This document shows positions 1-10,885 of a DNA stretch of 64,000 nt, one piece after another. The DNA is from Oscheius tipulae (Eukaryota; Nematoda; Chromadorea; Rhabditida; Rhabditidae). The position numbers and the translations under genes are program-made. The stretch lies in the NCBI GenBank assembly GCA_037178975.1, contig JASJZH010000006.1:4216001-4280000 (forward strand). Reading direction: 5' to 3'. Numbering within the stretch: position 1 is the stretch's first letter; each line of letters opens with the position of its first letter. The notes beneath the pieces were generated by a model, which did no database searches, was not told the origin of the DNA, and was given only the letters and a program-made list of their open reading frames with translations.

Positions 1-2846
1 GCGAACATAGATGAGTCCGCGTTCTACGAACTCTGCTCATCTCTCCTCGTACCTCGAATATTCTCCATAGGGACATGTCAAACTGGTTTCAAATCTGTGA
101 ACCTGTTATTTTCCCACACAGCCCTATGAACTATAATGAACACGTGCCGTTTACATTGACCGGATATCTGACGTTTTACCCTTGTTTGGCTTCCGATTAG
201 CCTGCTTACAAACAGACACTGAGGCACTTTAACCAATTCTTGCATGGATACAGTGGTCATTTTGCATCCTCCTCTTTCTTTTTGGAGATACTGACAGTGA
301 ACTTCGCGAGGGTAATGACCCTAACTACATTTCTACTGTTTGTTCATCAAGATGTCCAGTTGAAATATAGTAAGAAGGCTATTTGTATCTACTTTTAATA
401 AGCTATCGAAAACAGAAATTACTCTTGGCACGGAGGCAATTTACTGGAACATTTATGCTTCAATTTTTCTGGTATACCTTAACAAACTTTTCTTGATCAT
501 TCATGGTTGTCAATCTGACGCTTGGAATAAGATTTCCAACTAATGTGGTAAACATTATTGTACACGCAGGTAGTGAGTTATGCCTCTTTTGCAGTAGTTT
601 GTCTCATTTTTCTGCTCTTAATTGCTGACTAAAACGAGCTTGGTCGGCGTCAGTGATCCATTTACACTATTACATCTTATCACATTATTTAGGTGAACGA
701 AGCGATCATTAACATAGGAGTAATCCTCCTGGCATCCCTATTCCCCAAACGAAAACGCTTTTCCCAGTAGTCTTATTCAATTTTCTCTAGTGCCAACTTG
801 ACACAATTGGCTACGTTTCAAACAGACGTGCTAACCTTAATTACGTTCTGTAAATGCATTGGATTAAGTATCACTCGATTACACTTTTTCAGTTCGTCCA
901 GGAACATCCGGGTAGCTTGTTTTTTTCACAAGCTACTCTCAATTCGTGTTTTTGTTTCCTTGTCTGAAAGAGCGTTAAGGGGTTTCCTAATGATATTCCT
1001 CAAAGTCTTTCTTCAGCTCGCTCATCTCGTCTACTTACCCTAAAAGATTCCTCGAATTTGCTCTTCAAGTCATCTTTAGAGACTTCATATTAATGCGTGG
1101 TCTGCTCAGATTGTTTTACAGATGAGTGGGTCACTTTGGTTACATTATGCCAAGTTTGCGGTCTGAACAATGGACTTCCGTAGTCACTCTAAAAGACCAC
1201 TTATTGCCACTGTTTTCCGGGCATTTCACTGTGCAGAGAATCTGTTCCATTAATACCTGGTGTTATTAGAAATTTTTGGTCTTTTCCTGGTTCTCTCCTA
1301 ACTGGGTCCGAACACAATGCATATCTGAGAGCACAAGAACGATATCTGACCCCCGTGAATACCTGAGTCGCTCCCAGTTTCGCGGAACAAATTTAAAATT
1401 GCACCTAATTGAAAAGATAACACAAACTTTGGGCGTTCTCCCGTTCACATGTCTGGCTCGCCAACGAAATAAATAGCTTTTTTTGAACCGCTTCGCTATG
1501 CCTGGATTAAACGAGAACAGACGTACCCTGGGGATAGATAAGTTTTGGATTATGTCTCCTGCATAGACAAATCAAATTTATGTCGTTCCTGTGTTGAATA
1601 TTGGCCTAGTTCTTATTCCAGACTGGCGATGATGAGGCATTGTCATCTTCCCGGATACACACCCTCGCTGTTTCTTAGAAAGTTTAAGGATTAATTTGTC
1701 TGGTAGCCTCTCCTTAGTCTAATAACTTTAGTTAAAGGCAGACCAAATGTCAATTGGCGACTAATCCGTTCACCAAATTAACAGAAGCCAACACACATGA
1801 TTCTTCTGTGAGTAGTAGCTTTAATCCTCGGTTTTCCACACGGCCCTTCCCCACTGCACCCCGTTAAGACTTATAAGGAAGTTTCAGTTGAAAGAGGGTA
1901 GTCTAAGACCGTTGTTTTCTTTGCGCATGTTATTAACCAAATCAGATCCTGTTGACAGCATATTACGAAGTTTGTTATTTTGTAACTCACGTTGTTGCGC
2001 GACCTTTCCTTTATTACCAAATGCTTCTGTGCTCCATGTTTGTCCCAGCATCTAAGTTACTCTTTTCAACTGAACATACTCATTCTACACCCTGTCTGAA
2101 TTGATCTCACGTATACATATGATGCCACATTCAGTTAAACAACCGATAACTTGCGCAAGATATGTGAAACTACCAGAGATCAAAGAAAAAAGCATGTCTA
2201 ATTCTATCAACTTTTGGCCAAGGATCCGCGGATCTGCTTTTGATAAAAAGCAAAGAAATAATCTCAAAATCACCTTTTAGATCCCTTGCTACCTTCGTCG
2301 ATGCCGCTTTTGGAGTTCCCTATAACTGAATGGATCTCTTTCTATTTTGAAAGTTTTATCTAGTTTCCATTGCGGAAAACTTTTTTTAGGACAATAATGA
2401 GCAGTTCCTTTTTGAGAGCCCTTTACCTGTTCAATCGTTTCTCGCTTATTTTCGAGAAACAAACACATACACACCAGTTGGATAATGCAAATTTACGCAC
2501 CGCGTTCCGAAAAAGCTGAGAAGGCATATGATGTGATCAAAATGTTTTTGGATTGTGACGAGAGTTCCACTGGGAGCACCGATTGCTGCATAATGTCCTT
2601 CCTTTTGATATGTTCCTTATTGTGCTCTTTTGTTCTCAATGTTTTCATCAACAAATTGAATTTTCTCTATTGGCAAGACCAATTCCGTTACGGCTTTAAG
2701 CTCATTCTAGAAATGTTCTGTAATGGTGGCCAACGTTCGTTTATCTAAATTGAAATCACTTATCGCCTGCTCTTTGCATCCAGCTCAACAAACTCTACAC
2801 CCCCAATCCTTGCCTTTTATATAATCCATTTCAGAACGGGTTCAAA
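1..2846. other. intergenic DNA upstream of dop-1
   Basis: I see no convincing exon here. The open frames are short (at most about 87 codons), lack splice-bounded homologous domains and look random. The last few hundred bases probably hold the dop-1 promoter and outron; a TTTCAG acceptor ends at about 2834, just before the dop-1 start codon. Confidence 0.5.
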
Positions 2847-5112
2847 ATGGATCAGGACACTACAACTGCTTCCACCTCCACCTTTTCGCTGAGCAGTAAG
2901 TATTCTTTTCATATTGGGCCCTTCATAGCGAGTGAAAGGCAAAAACATCGTTAGCATTGGAGGCTAGTGATTGGTGTTATCTTTAAGCGGCATGAGAAAA
3001 CAGAGAGCTCTCCTGGGATCTCAACTGTTTCAAATGTTTCTATGCCTGCTACCCTTTATCCAAAATGTTTCCGATTGCTTGTCTGATCATGGTATCGTTG
3101 AAACCAAAGGCAAGAAAAGTAGTATGGTATACAAAATATCGATGGTTTTCAGTGTCATCAGAAAATATCATTTGGAGGCATCCAGTGGTAGCAGTGGTGC
3201 TTTCCTCCTTCTGCATAATCACCGTCACTGGCAATCTTCTTGTTGTGGCAGCAGTATGCACAAAGAAGTATTTAAGGAATCCGACAGGGTATGAGATCTC
3301 TTGTCTTTTCTGAAACGTCCCTTTAGGTTTTTGATCATTTCCTTGGCCCTAGCAGATCTCATTGTAGGCTTAGCAGTAATGCCGCTAAACTCGCTTTTCG
3401 AAATGACCAATCATAGATGGCTACTGGGTAGGAAGTCCAGGAAGCTAGTAGAAAAACAAGAAGTTTAGGCTCTGTTATGTGTGACATCTTTCATGCTTTG
3501 GATGTACTGGCATCGACCAGTTCAATATGGAACTTGTGCGTCATCAGCCTCGACAGGTGCACTCAATCCGAGATTTGCGTTCAAGCCGGCTTTCAGGTAT
3601 CTTGCTGGCCAAGATCCTATCGGCTATCGTGACAAAGTTAATAAGCGGAGGATACTCTGGTGCATTTGCGCAGTTTGGCTTATGTCAGCAATCCTTTCGT
3701 TTCCTGCTATTTACTGGTGGAGATCTCAAAATCCAGAACTTTACGAAAATCCGGTAAGCTGGTACTATTGTGTTAACAATCTTAAAATTTTCAGAAAAGC
3801 TGTGTCTTTCCGAATGATCCAATTTACATTGGGTTTTCTTCATTAGTGTCATTCTACATTCCTCTCTGCCTCATTCTTTTCTCGTACGGAAAAGTCTTTC
3901 TTATAGCCACACGTCATTCAGAAGGACTGCGGAAAGGAGTCAAAAAGGTCTTTGTTTCTAATGGGACTTCCGTTTTTAGTACGCTTGATTAAATCATGGG
4001 GGCGGCTTGGGGCTTACGCCTATGGGTCCTCACTTGGGAACGGCTTTAATCGCCTATATAGAACTTTGGACGTGACCGTGAGAATATCCGATTTTCCTTA
4101 ATGTGTCCCAATGCGGAAGGAGATGAAGCTTCTAAACAACAATAGACTATCGTGTTTTCAGGTAAAATATGGCAAGGGACGGAAGAGTCACGCCGAATCC
4201 GAAAGCATGCTGTCGAGTGTAGATGAACCAACTCTCCGAGTACATTTTGGAAGAGGACGGAGAAACAGCAGAAGTTTCCGAGCCCCTAATCAAGGAAAAG
4301 AAACAACGAGGATGCTTCTGAAACAAGTGGGATTTGATTCTATTCATCTAATTCATATTTTAAGGTTTCTTGCAAATCGCTCAACCATGAGAGTGGAGCA
4401 TCTAGACAAGCATCTTTTGTGCAGGGCAGAATGCTCAGACCGCCATCAACAACGTCCAATTCGTCGCTGGATGCGTCGTCGCGCCCTCGAGCTGCAACAG
4501 CTGTCACATATTCGCCCTCGCCTGTACCTTGTAGACCACCAATTTCTCCAAACCCATCCATAACATCCGTAATTCACGGTTATGGATTTACGACATCACT
4601 ATTTCAGACTCCGAGGGACGACATCTTCACGAGACAGGCATCACTGTCATCGACTCCTCTTATAGCAAAGAAGAAACTGAATGTCCGGGAAAAGTCTCGT
4701 CAAATGATGAAATACGTACACGAACAGAGAGCAGCTCGAACTTTATCCATCGTTGTTGGAGCGTTCATCTTTTGCTGGACACCTTTCTTTATTTTCGTTC
4801 CCCTGTCTGCCTTTGGCTGCAAGGTTTGTTAGTTGGTAAAAACAAGAAATGTCTTATGAATTTCAGATCTTTGCCAACGAGGAGTACTGGTTCACTATCT
4901 TCACCTGGGCGGGCCATCTCAACTCGATGCTCAATCCTCTGATATACTCGCGGTTCTCGCGAGATTTCCGAAGAGCTTTCAAACAGATTCTGACATGTCA
5001 GCGTCGACGCAAAGTGAAGACAGCCTTCCAGACACCACTCTCTCTTGTTTTCACTCAACTGATTTCGGTCACTCAAATGTGGGAGCAGACACATACAGTC
5101 CCTGAGAATTAG
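2847..5112 (+). CDS. dop-1: D1-like dopamine receptor DOP-1 (class A GPCR)
   Basis: Plasma-membrane receptor for dopamine, expected to signal through G proteins in neurons and muscle. I reconstruct nine exons: 2847-2895, 3153-3288, 3327-3427, 3469-3556, 3597-3753, 3795-3947, 4162-4326, 4365-4823, 4867-5112, giving 517 residues. Visible hallmarks are TM1 with GNLLVV, TM2 with [10 protein letters not shown], the TM3 amine-binding Asp (about residue 107, in HALDVLAS), DRY at 124-126 split by an intron, TM5 serines near 192-193, TM6 CWTPFF (420-425) and TM7 NPLIY (459-463). The third intracellular loop is long, about 180 residues, and the C-terminal tail is basic. The loop motifs [11 protein letters not shown] and [20 protein letters not shown] closely match what I recall of C. 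elegans DOP-1, as does the tail. A TTTCAG acceptor 12 nt before the ATG suggests trans-splicing. A poly(A) signal AATAAA lies at 5319-5324. The short N-terminal exon is the least certain part. Confidence 0.95.
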
Positions 5113-5656
5113 AGTCCGCTCATTGTTCATATCAACCCTGTTTATATATACCGTCTGGTCTCTGCGTTTCACCTGGATGCCCATCCCCGCATGTCTCTCT
5201 TTTTCGACACATTTCTATAGGATATCCTCTTCCGGTGTCATTTAGGACTTGATCTCATCATTGTGACCTGGAACAGGTTTTGTCATTGTATTGTTGCCAA
5301 AAAATAATCACTTAATTAAATAAATGCACTTGATCAATCAACTGGTCGCAGAAAATAGTCGATGAAACTTCGAACGCTAATGTTGATCTGATTAAAATCA
5401 GAAGACGGCTTCAAGTTCTTTTAGTTCTTTTATTTCACATCCTATATGGGATACGGTCTTGGTGGCCTCGCAAGACCTGCAAACTGGCTGTTCTACAGAC
5501 GAATCACTAGAAAAAGATATTCAGAAACAACTTTTGATTGAGCGGCCTCTTTTCTGATGTTTCAGCTTATTGCAAGTGAGAATCTCTTTTCGCCTCTTTG
5601 AGCTCACATAAAAGATCACCTGTTCCTACAACAGAAGAAAATACTCGAAGAAAAAA
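5113..5656. other. dop-1 3' UTR and intergenic DNA
   Basis: Holds the dop-1 3' UTR with AATAAA at 5319-5324. The first part (to about 5190) is related to the decayed copy near 7.2 kb. Nothing else is recognisable; a missing 5' exon of the next gene could lie here. Confidence 0.5.
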
Positions 5657-6889
5657 ATGGATACTGCTGGCTATCCAGATGACACTTGCGAGCAAAGCAA
5701 CGAGGAATTGCCGATTATTCGGTTCAACAGTGACCTCTTCCTGCAGTTCGTTCAGAAATGTTTAGTCCGGTTGTTTTTCAATTTTTTTCGGCTTTCGGCG
5801 TCACACAGCACCGCGGAGTCTTTCTGATAAAAAAAATGGCTGCAAAGTTATTTTCGGCCTTATCTTTAGCTCTGTACGCTTGTCACGAAATAGAAAACAA
5901 TATGTGGAGGGAATTTATTACGAATTTTCGCAGATATACTGATCGCTTGCATCAAACAACAGCGTAGAACTTAACTTTTTTTTTATTTCAGCCGACCATC
6001 AAAAACTTCCTCAAAGTCAAATCGACGTGCAAACCAATGAAGAAGAAGTGGGAGGAGATCGAACAGTACGTCAAGTTGCCACTCTTGAATACTACAGAGT
6101 AGGTTTTGTAATATTATTTTAGCTATTTTGATAGTTAGGGACTTGGAGGATATGCCTTTGAACAGATTCGTCTGTGAACGACTTGCAAAAAATGTTGGAC
6201 ACCACCCACTTCGAGCTAGATACTTCTCTGTTCCGAGGAAACGATGAGATTCTGGACAACATGCTAGGCGATAGAAAAGTCAGAATCCGGGTCCTCTATC
6301 TTCGTTTACCAGTGACCCGATGCGTCGACAATCTGAAGGACCTCATTCAGCTTTTTGTTTTTGTTGTTTCCTAAAAAGTTCAATAATCTTTGTTTAGACG
6401 ATGAACGTTTACCACAACTACTACAGAACCACAGATCCGCAAATATTGCTGAAGAACAAATTTGTAACTACGCGGGCTGTACCAACTTCACCGATGATAG
6501 GTCCTTCACGATCGAAATGGTGCGCCAGGTGATCAAGGTTTTTTTGCACTGAATTACTTTCCAAAAATTACTTTGCAGGAATTGACAGAAGGAGAGAGGT
6601 CTTTGGAATGCTGGCGATTGTTAGAATGCAGTAGCATCCATGGCAAGATTTTCGATGGAATGACAAAATATCGAGCGTCTCTTGGTCATCAGATGCTCAA
6701 CAACTAATAACGTCTATCACGACAACATTTTTGGAGGTTAGTTTTTATCTAAATCTGAACTTAATTTTTGTAGTCGTGTGCAAGGACAACTCATGTTACC
6801 AGGTTGAAGCAGAGAAACTTAACACTGAGAAATCAACACTTGACAAATGGATGCCCGAGTTCCAAAATGCAAATACCAGCTACTATTGA
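5657..6889 (+). CDS. uncharacterised cysteine-containing gene, exon structure unresolved (possibly degenerate)
   Basis: I do not recognise a family. Several open segments on this strand look coding: 5657-5765 (starts MDTAGYPDDTCEQ and contains FVQKC), 5991-6100 (KSTCKPMKKKWEEIEQYV), about 6174-6270 (DLQKMLDTTHFELD), 6399-6538 (EEQICNYAGC), 6579-6708 (LECWRLLECSS) and about 6802-6889 (VVCKDNSCYQVEAEKLN). Regular cysteine pairs suggest a disulfide-bonded secreted protein, yet no signal peptide is visible, so a first exon may be missing. I could not join all segments in one frame with GT-AG introns; the junctions around 6100-6400 fail. This could be a mis-joined model, two genes, or a decaying gene, the last being plausible because a dop-1 pseudogene fragment lies immediately downstream. 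Confidence 0.3.
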
Positions 6890-7094
6890 AGAAGTCTATT
6901 ACACGTTGCTAGCGATCTCTACTAGATAAACTGGTCTGTTGTATCTAACCCGATGTTGTACATAAAGATATACAAATGCAATTATCTTGATCGGCAGTTT
7001 GGTGCAAGTAATTTTTGAGTTGATCAGCTTGTTCACTGTGAGCTGATTCACTGTCTTCACATAGCCCAATCCTCTTACACACTCTGGCTCATTC

Positions 7095-7320
7095 CACGAT
7101 TTCCGACGGTCCTTCAAACAGACATGTCAGCGTCAACGCAAAGTGAGGACAGCCTTCCAAAAGCCACTCTCTCATGTTTTTCACTCAACAGATTTCAGTC
7201 ACGCACGCAAATGTGGGAACAAACGCATGCAGTCTCCGAGATTCAGATTCGACCTCGCTCATTATGCATATCAAAAATGTTCCTACTTATCCGCTGAGGT
7301 CTGCATTCAACCCGGATTTC
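7095..7320 (+). pseudogene. decayed partial copy of the dop-1 last exon and 3' UTR
   Basis: This stretch aligns colinearly with about 4965-5190, which is the C-terminal coding part of dop-1 plus the start of its 3' UTR. Shared landmarks include the ACATGTCAGCGTC block and the GACAGCCTTCCA block. The copy has lost 6 nt before ACATGTCAG and gained one T in the run at about 7177, so the reading frame breaks and the tail continues in another frame. Similarity crosses the dop-1 stop codon into its 3' UTR, which shows a DNA-level duplication and not selection on protein. No homology to upstream dop-1 exons is seen near it. Confidence 0.85.
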
Positions 7321-9091
7321 ATTGTCTCTAGCAGAAATCGATTCTCATTTGGTCCATCCAACTAGTTCTCACGATTTTCTCTCAAGAAGAAATTTGTTAT
7401 TTCATTGTTGCAATAAAAAAAAAGAATATATTTTATCAAACAATTTAACTCTTATAGAGACCCACATCAATAAGTCTGCCCTGTTTAACGGGGCTCATTG
7501 ATGCACGATATTTCAGCTTTCATTTCCTTACCCACCTTAAAAAGAAAATTATTTGTGAAAGCTGACAGGCGATTGTCCTTTGAGGCAGGGTCCTGCCGCG
7601 AATGATTGATCAGTGTAGCTTGGGTGCAGCGGCCACAACTGGTCAACAAAATGTAATGTGAACTATACAACTTCCTTATTACATTCCAAAGTCCTGAACA
7701 CCCAGACTTATTGATTTGCCTCGTTTTTGTTGCGTTTCTAGCTTGCAGCGGTCATTCGAATCTTACTTTTTTGTAATATACCAACCTATAGCTCGAACAA
7801 AACCTGAAATGCTCTTATTCTATCTGTTTTCAAACACAAAGTTTTCAAATAAGAAAATATTTTTTTAACGCTAAGAGTAGAAAAATATTTCCTTTTTTGT
7901 TTCAGAAATCGTTTCTGACACCTAATGCATAACCTTTTGTCAATATTGCACATTCTCAGTAGTAATCTTCAGTAAGAATGTGTTTCTGTGGTACTGCCCG
8001 AGATCAGAAATGACTCATGTTACCTTCTTATTATTTGATCTCAAATTTGATTGGATGAAAACGAAAAAGCAAACGATCGAAAGAAAATTAACAGCATTTA
8101 TCATCTTCTCTAACAACCCAGGTTGTTGAATTGTTTTGGCTCAGAATAATTATTCACTTTCTTCAATCGTGCTGACAAATTAACGTCGAATCAAAATGCA
8201 TGACATTTCCAGTGCCAGCTTTGACTTCGTTCAGTTTTGTACCTATTTTCGCACTTTTGTTTAGTGATCAGCAGTGTTTTGTTCTGAAAGCTGGAAATAA
8301 GCACTTCCCTAGTTTTCGCCTTCTCATTATTTCTGACAGTCTCTCATACTGAAATAGACAATTGAGCGGAAATGCGAGAAAGAGTTAGTTATTCTCTCCC
8401 TCCCGGCCCCCATCGTGTCCTGGCCATTCTAATGCTTGCAGTCATTTTCCCCACACTCTTTCCCATCCTCTCTTGTCAAATTGGAACAGATGTGCTCTCG
8501 AGTGAATCACATGTCGCTGTTGTATTGTCGGCTCGTAATTCCGCTTTGCAGAAAAGAAGCTCGATTCGGCAGGTCTCACATTTCGCATGGCAAGTTGTTC
8601 TCATCATGAAACGAGTGGTAAGACTTTTGAGGAATATTTATTTTATTGTTTTACTATGAGGAAATGGTGCAAGTTTTGTCATCAATGGCTTTAATCATGA
8701 TTTAAAAGTGTCTGTAGATGGCCGCGGGTGCAACCTCGCCCCCACACACGCTGATTCTGGCATCCTGTACAAATTGGCTCCGTTCCTAGAGGTCCGTATT
8801 CTTGTCATTCGTATCGCTTCACCTATCCTTCTTTTTGTAGTAAAAGGGCGGGCAATCCAATACAAATTATCTCAGATGTTGGCAAAACAACTATGTGAGA
8901 AGGGGTTGTTTCAAATTGTCGGGACAAATCGTCCACTTTTTCTATGTTTCTCCCAACAGTGAACTAGAAGTCAGTTGATATAGGAAAACATCTGCTACAT
9001 ATCTCGCTCTGACGTAAAGCAAAATAGAAACCTAATTTATCTTAATTAAACACCGTTTGCAGTGGCGTCAAACGGTTGCGTATCGAGGAAA
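7321..9091. other. intergenic DNA, one possible stray exon
   Basis: No recognisable gene. A plus-strand open frame from an ATG at 8372 has a hydrophobic stretch (AILMLAVIFPTLFPILSC) and reaches a good donor, GTAAGA, at about 8619. It could be a signal-peptide exon, but I found no partner exon, and its phase does not fit the downstream BTB gene. A TTTGCAG acceptor at 9056-9062 precedes that gene. Confidence 0.4.
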
Positions 9092-9947
9092 ATGTCAAAA
9101 TCCACCAGTTGGATCCACCTCAACGTTGGTGGCAAGGTAGGGACTTTCGATACTATTTTAAAACCATCTTTCCAGGTCTTCATGACCACTCGGCAGACAT
9201 TGCTTCGTGAGCCACAGTCATTTTTCAGTCGTCTCTGCCTTGATGACGAAGCGCTCCCCAGTGACCAGGTGAATATTCCTCAAGTTTTTTTTATGAATCT
9301 GCCCTCCGAGCCCAATAGACATTTGTCATTTTCAGGACGAAACCGGTGCCTACCTCATCGATCGCGACCCTAAATACTTTGCTCCGGTTTTAAACTGGCT
9401 CCGTCACGGAAAATTGGTTCTGGATCATGGAGTCTCGGAGGAGGGTGTCCTAGAAGAGGCCGAATTTTACAACCTGCCCAATTTGGTGATCATTCTGCAG
9501 GAACGCATCGCTGAACGGGAGGAACGTCGTCAAAAACGCACAGACGATGCCGCAGCAGGGAAAAAAGAGACTGGCGTATGTGGTCCCATGAGTCGTTTCG
9601 CAAACAATCCGCATTTAGCGACTGAGATCCGTTTATCGGGTTATGGGATGTGACGGACACGATGAACTGACGGGCACTGTCTCGCAGTTGACCGACGGCT
9701 GGAAACTCGTTCAGGTTGTGACCTCGGTCATCAAACGTTACTATCTAAACTTTTCAGGTTATGGTGAACGCAAATTATGCCGTGGACCAGTCTCACGAGT
9801 TTTTGGTCATTGTGACGCGAGAGTGTCCCGATAATGACACTCCGATGGACATATCTCAAGATCGTGCAGGACATATTCAGCAGAGAGCAAGAAGTACGTA
9901 TTCTTCTTTGACCAATTAGTCTATACAGAATGGTTGCAGACAACTAG
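9092..9947 (+). CDS. KCTD2/5/17 (Insomniac)-type BTB protein, Cullin-3 adaptor
   Basis: Predicted substrate or scaffold adaptor for Cullin-3 ubiquitin ligase, related to human KCTD5/KCTD17 and Drosophila Insomniac. Exons: 9092-9136, 9176-9268, 9336-9575, 9619-9714, 9758-9893, 9940-9947, giving 205 residues (human KCTD5 is about 234). The T1/BTB domain fills the first 110 or so residues, with [42 protein letters not shown] and [13 protein letters not shown]. The C-terminal KCTD5-type region includes VYRVMG, a run of acidic residues and LTDGWKLVQ, then [18 protein letters not shown]. The start chosen is the first ATG after a TTTGCAG acceptor, consistent with trans-splicing. The last 8-nt exon is uncertain: reading through the donor at 9894 would end the protein a few residues later. 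KCTD proteins of this group form pentamers. Confidence 0.9.
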
Positions 9948-10885
9948 CTTTGCTCGTCGAGAACGATTTCATCGCCTGACGCAATTCTGTCTTCTGGTGC
10001 TACCAATACTTGTGCTGAGTTCTACAATGGACAGACTGTACTCTTTCACGCTTTTTTCACCCTTCTTGTAGATATCCGTGATCTGCTCATCCCTTATTTT
10101 GCCACGTCTCTCAATCATACAGAAATTATAACAATTGTACAGTTACAGTACCTGACTCCAATGTACTGTGATCTCCGAGAAACCTCTTCCCAGTTTTGAC
10201 CCAATACTTCTTGCACTAATTTTGAAAACATACGTGTGATAGATACAGATTTGTGAATATAAACTGCTACTGGTTCTGTTTTATTCCTTAGACACACGTG
10301 TCGCTCCTCGCAAACCATTCGACCCCAGAATCTTGAACTGTCTAAAAACGATTAGCGCTACGTTTATCTCCTTCGTAACACCCTAGAGTGGTGCTGCCAG
10401 GACCACCTGTGGAGACGACAAAGAATGCCTGCGGCGCACAAAGTTGTGTCTTTATGTCTCCCTAGTTTTACATGGAGTCTATGAGTGCAGCGTTTAGCAG
10501 GCTGACAGCAAGATGCACAGTCAGCTGTCTACGCTGTCTATGATTTGAACAGTAATTTTTGACGGCAAGTCTCGCATTGATATAGTCATCTGATGGTCAC
10601 ATCAAATATGTAATTGCCAAGGAAATTATCCCTGTCCGCGTCAGATATTTTCTCGTTGGCATGAGTCTCTTCTAAGGACATGAAATCACAGCAATCCGTT
10701 AAAAAGTGAAACCGGGGGTTTTGCTTAGGATTGACCACAAAATTTCTTAGATGGCCCGTTTTGATTGTTGAGCACGCTGTTCCATACATACACAACGGTA
10801 GGCTGTGCACTTATCCTGGGATCGGATCGGTTGGCTGACCCGATTCGCCTTCCCGCGGGGCGCCAGTCTCGTTCAAGCCAGTAGC
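9948..10885. other. intergenic DNA
   Basis: No gene seen on either strand. The short open frames show no domain, splice context or signal peptide. Confidence 0.5.
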
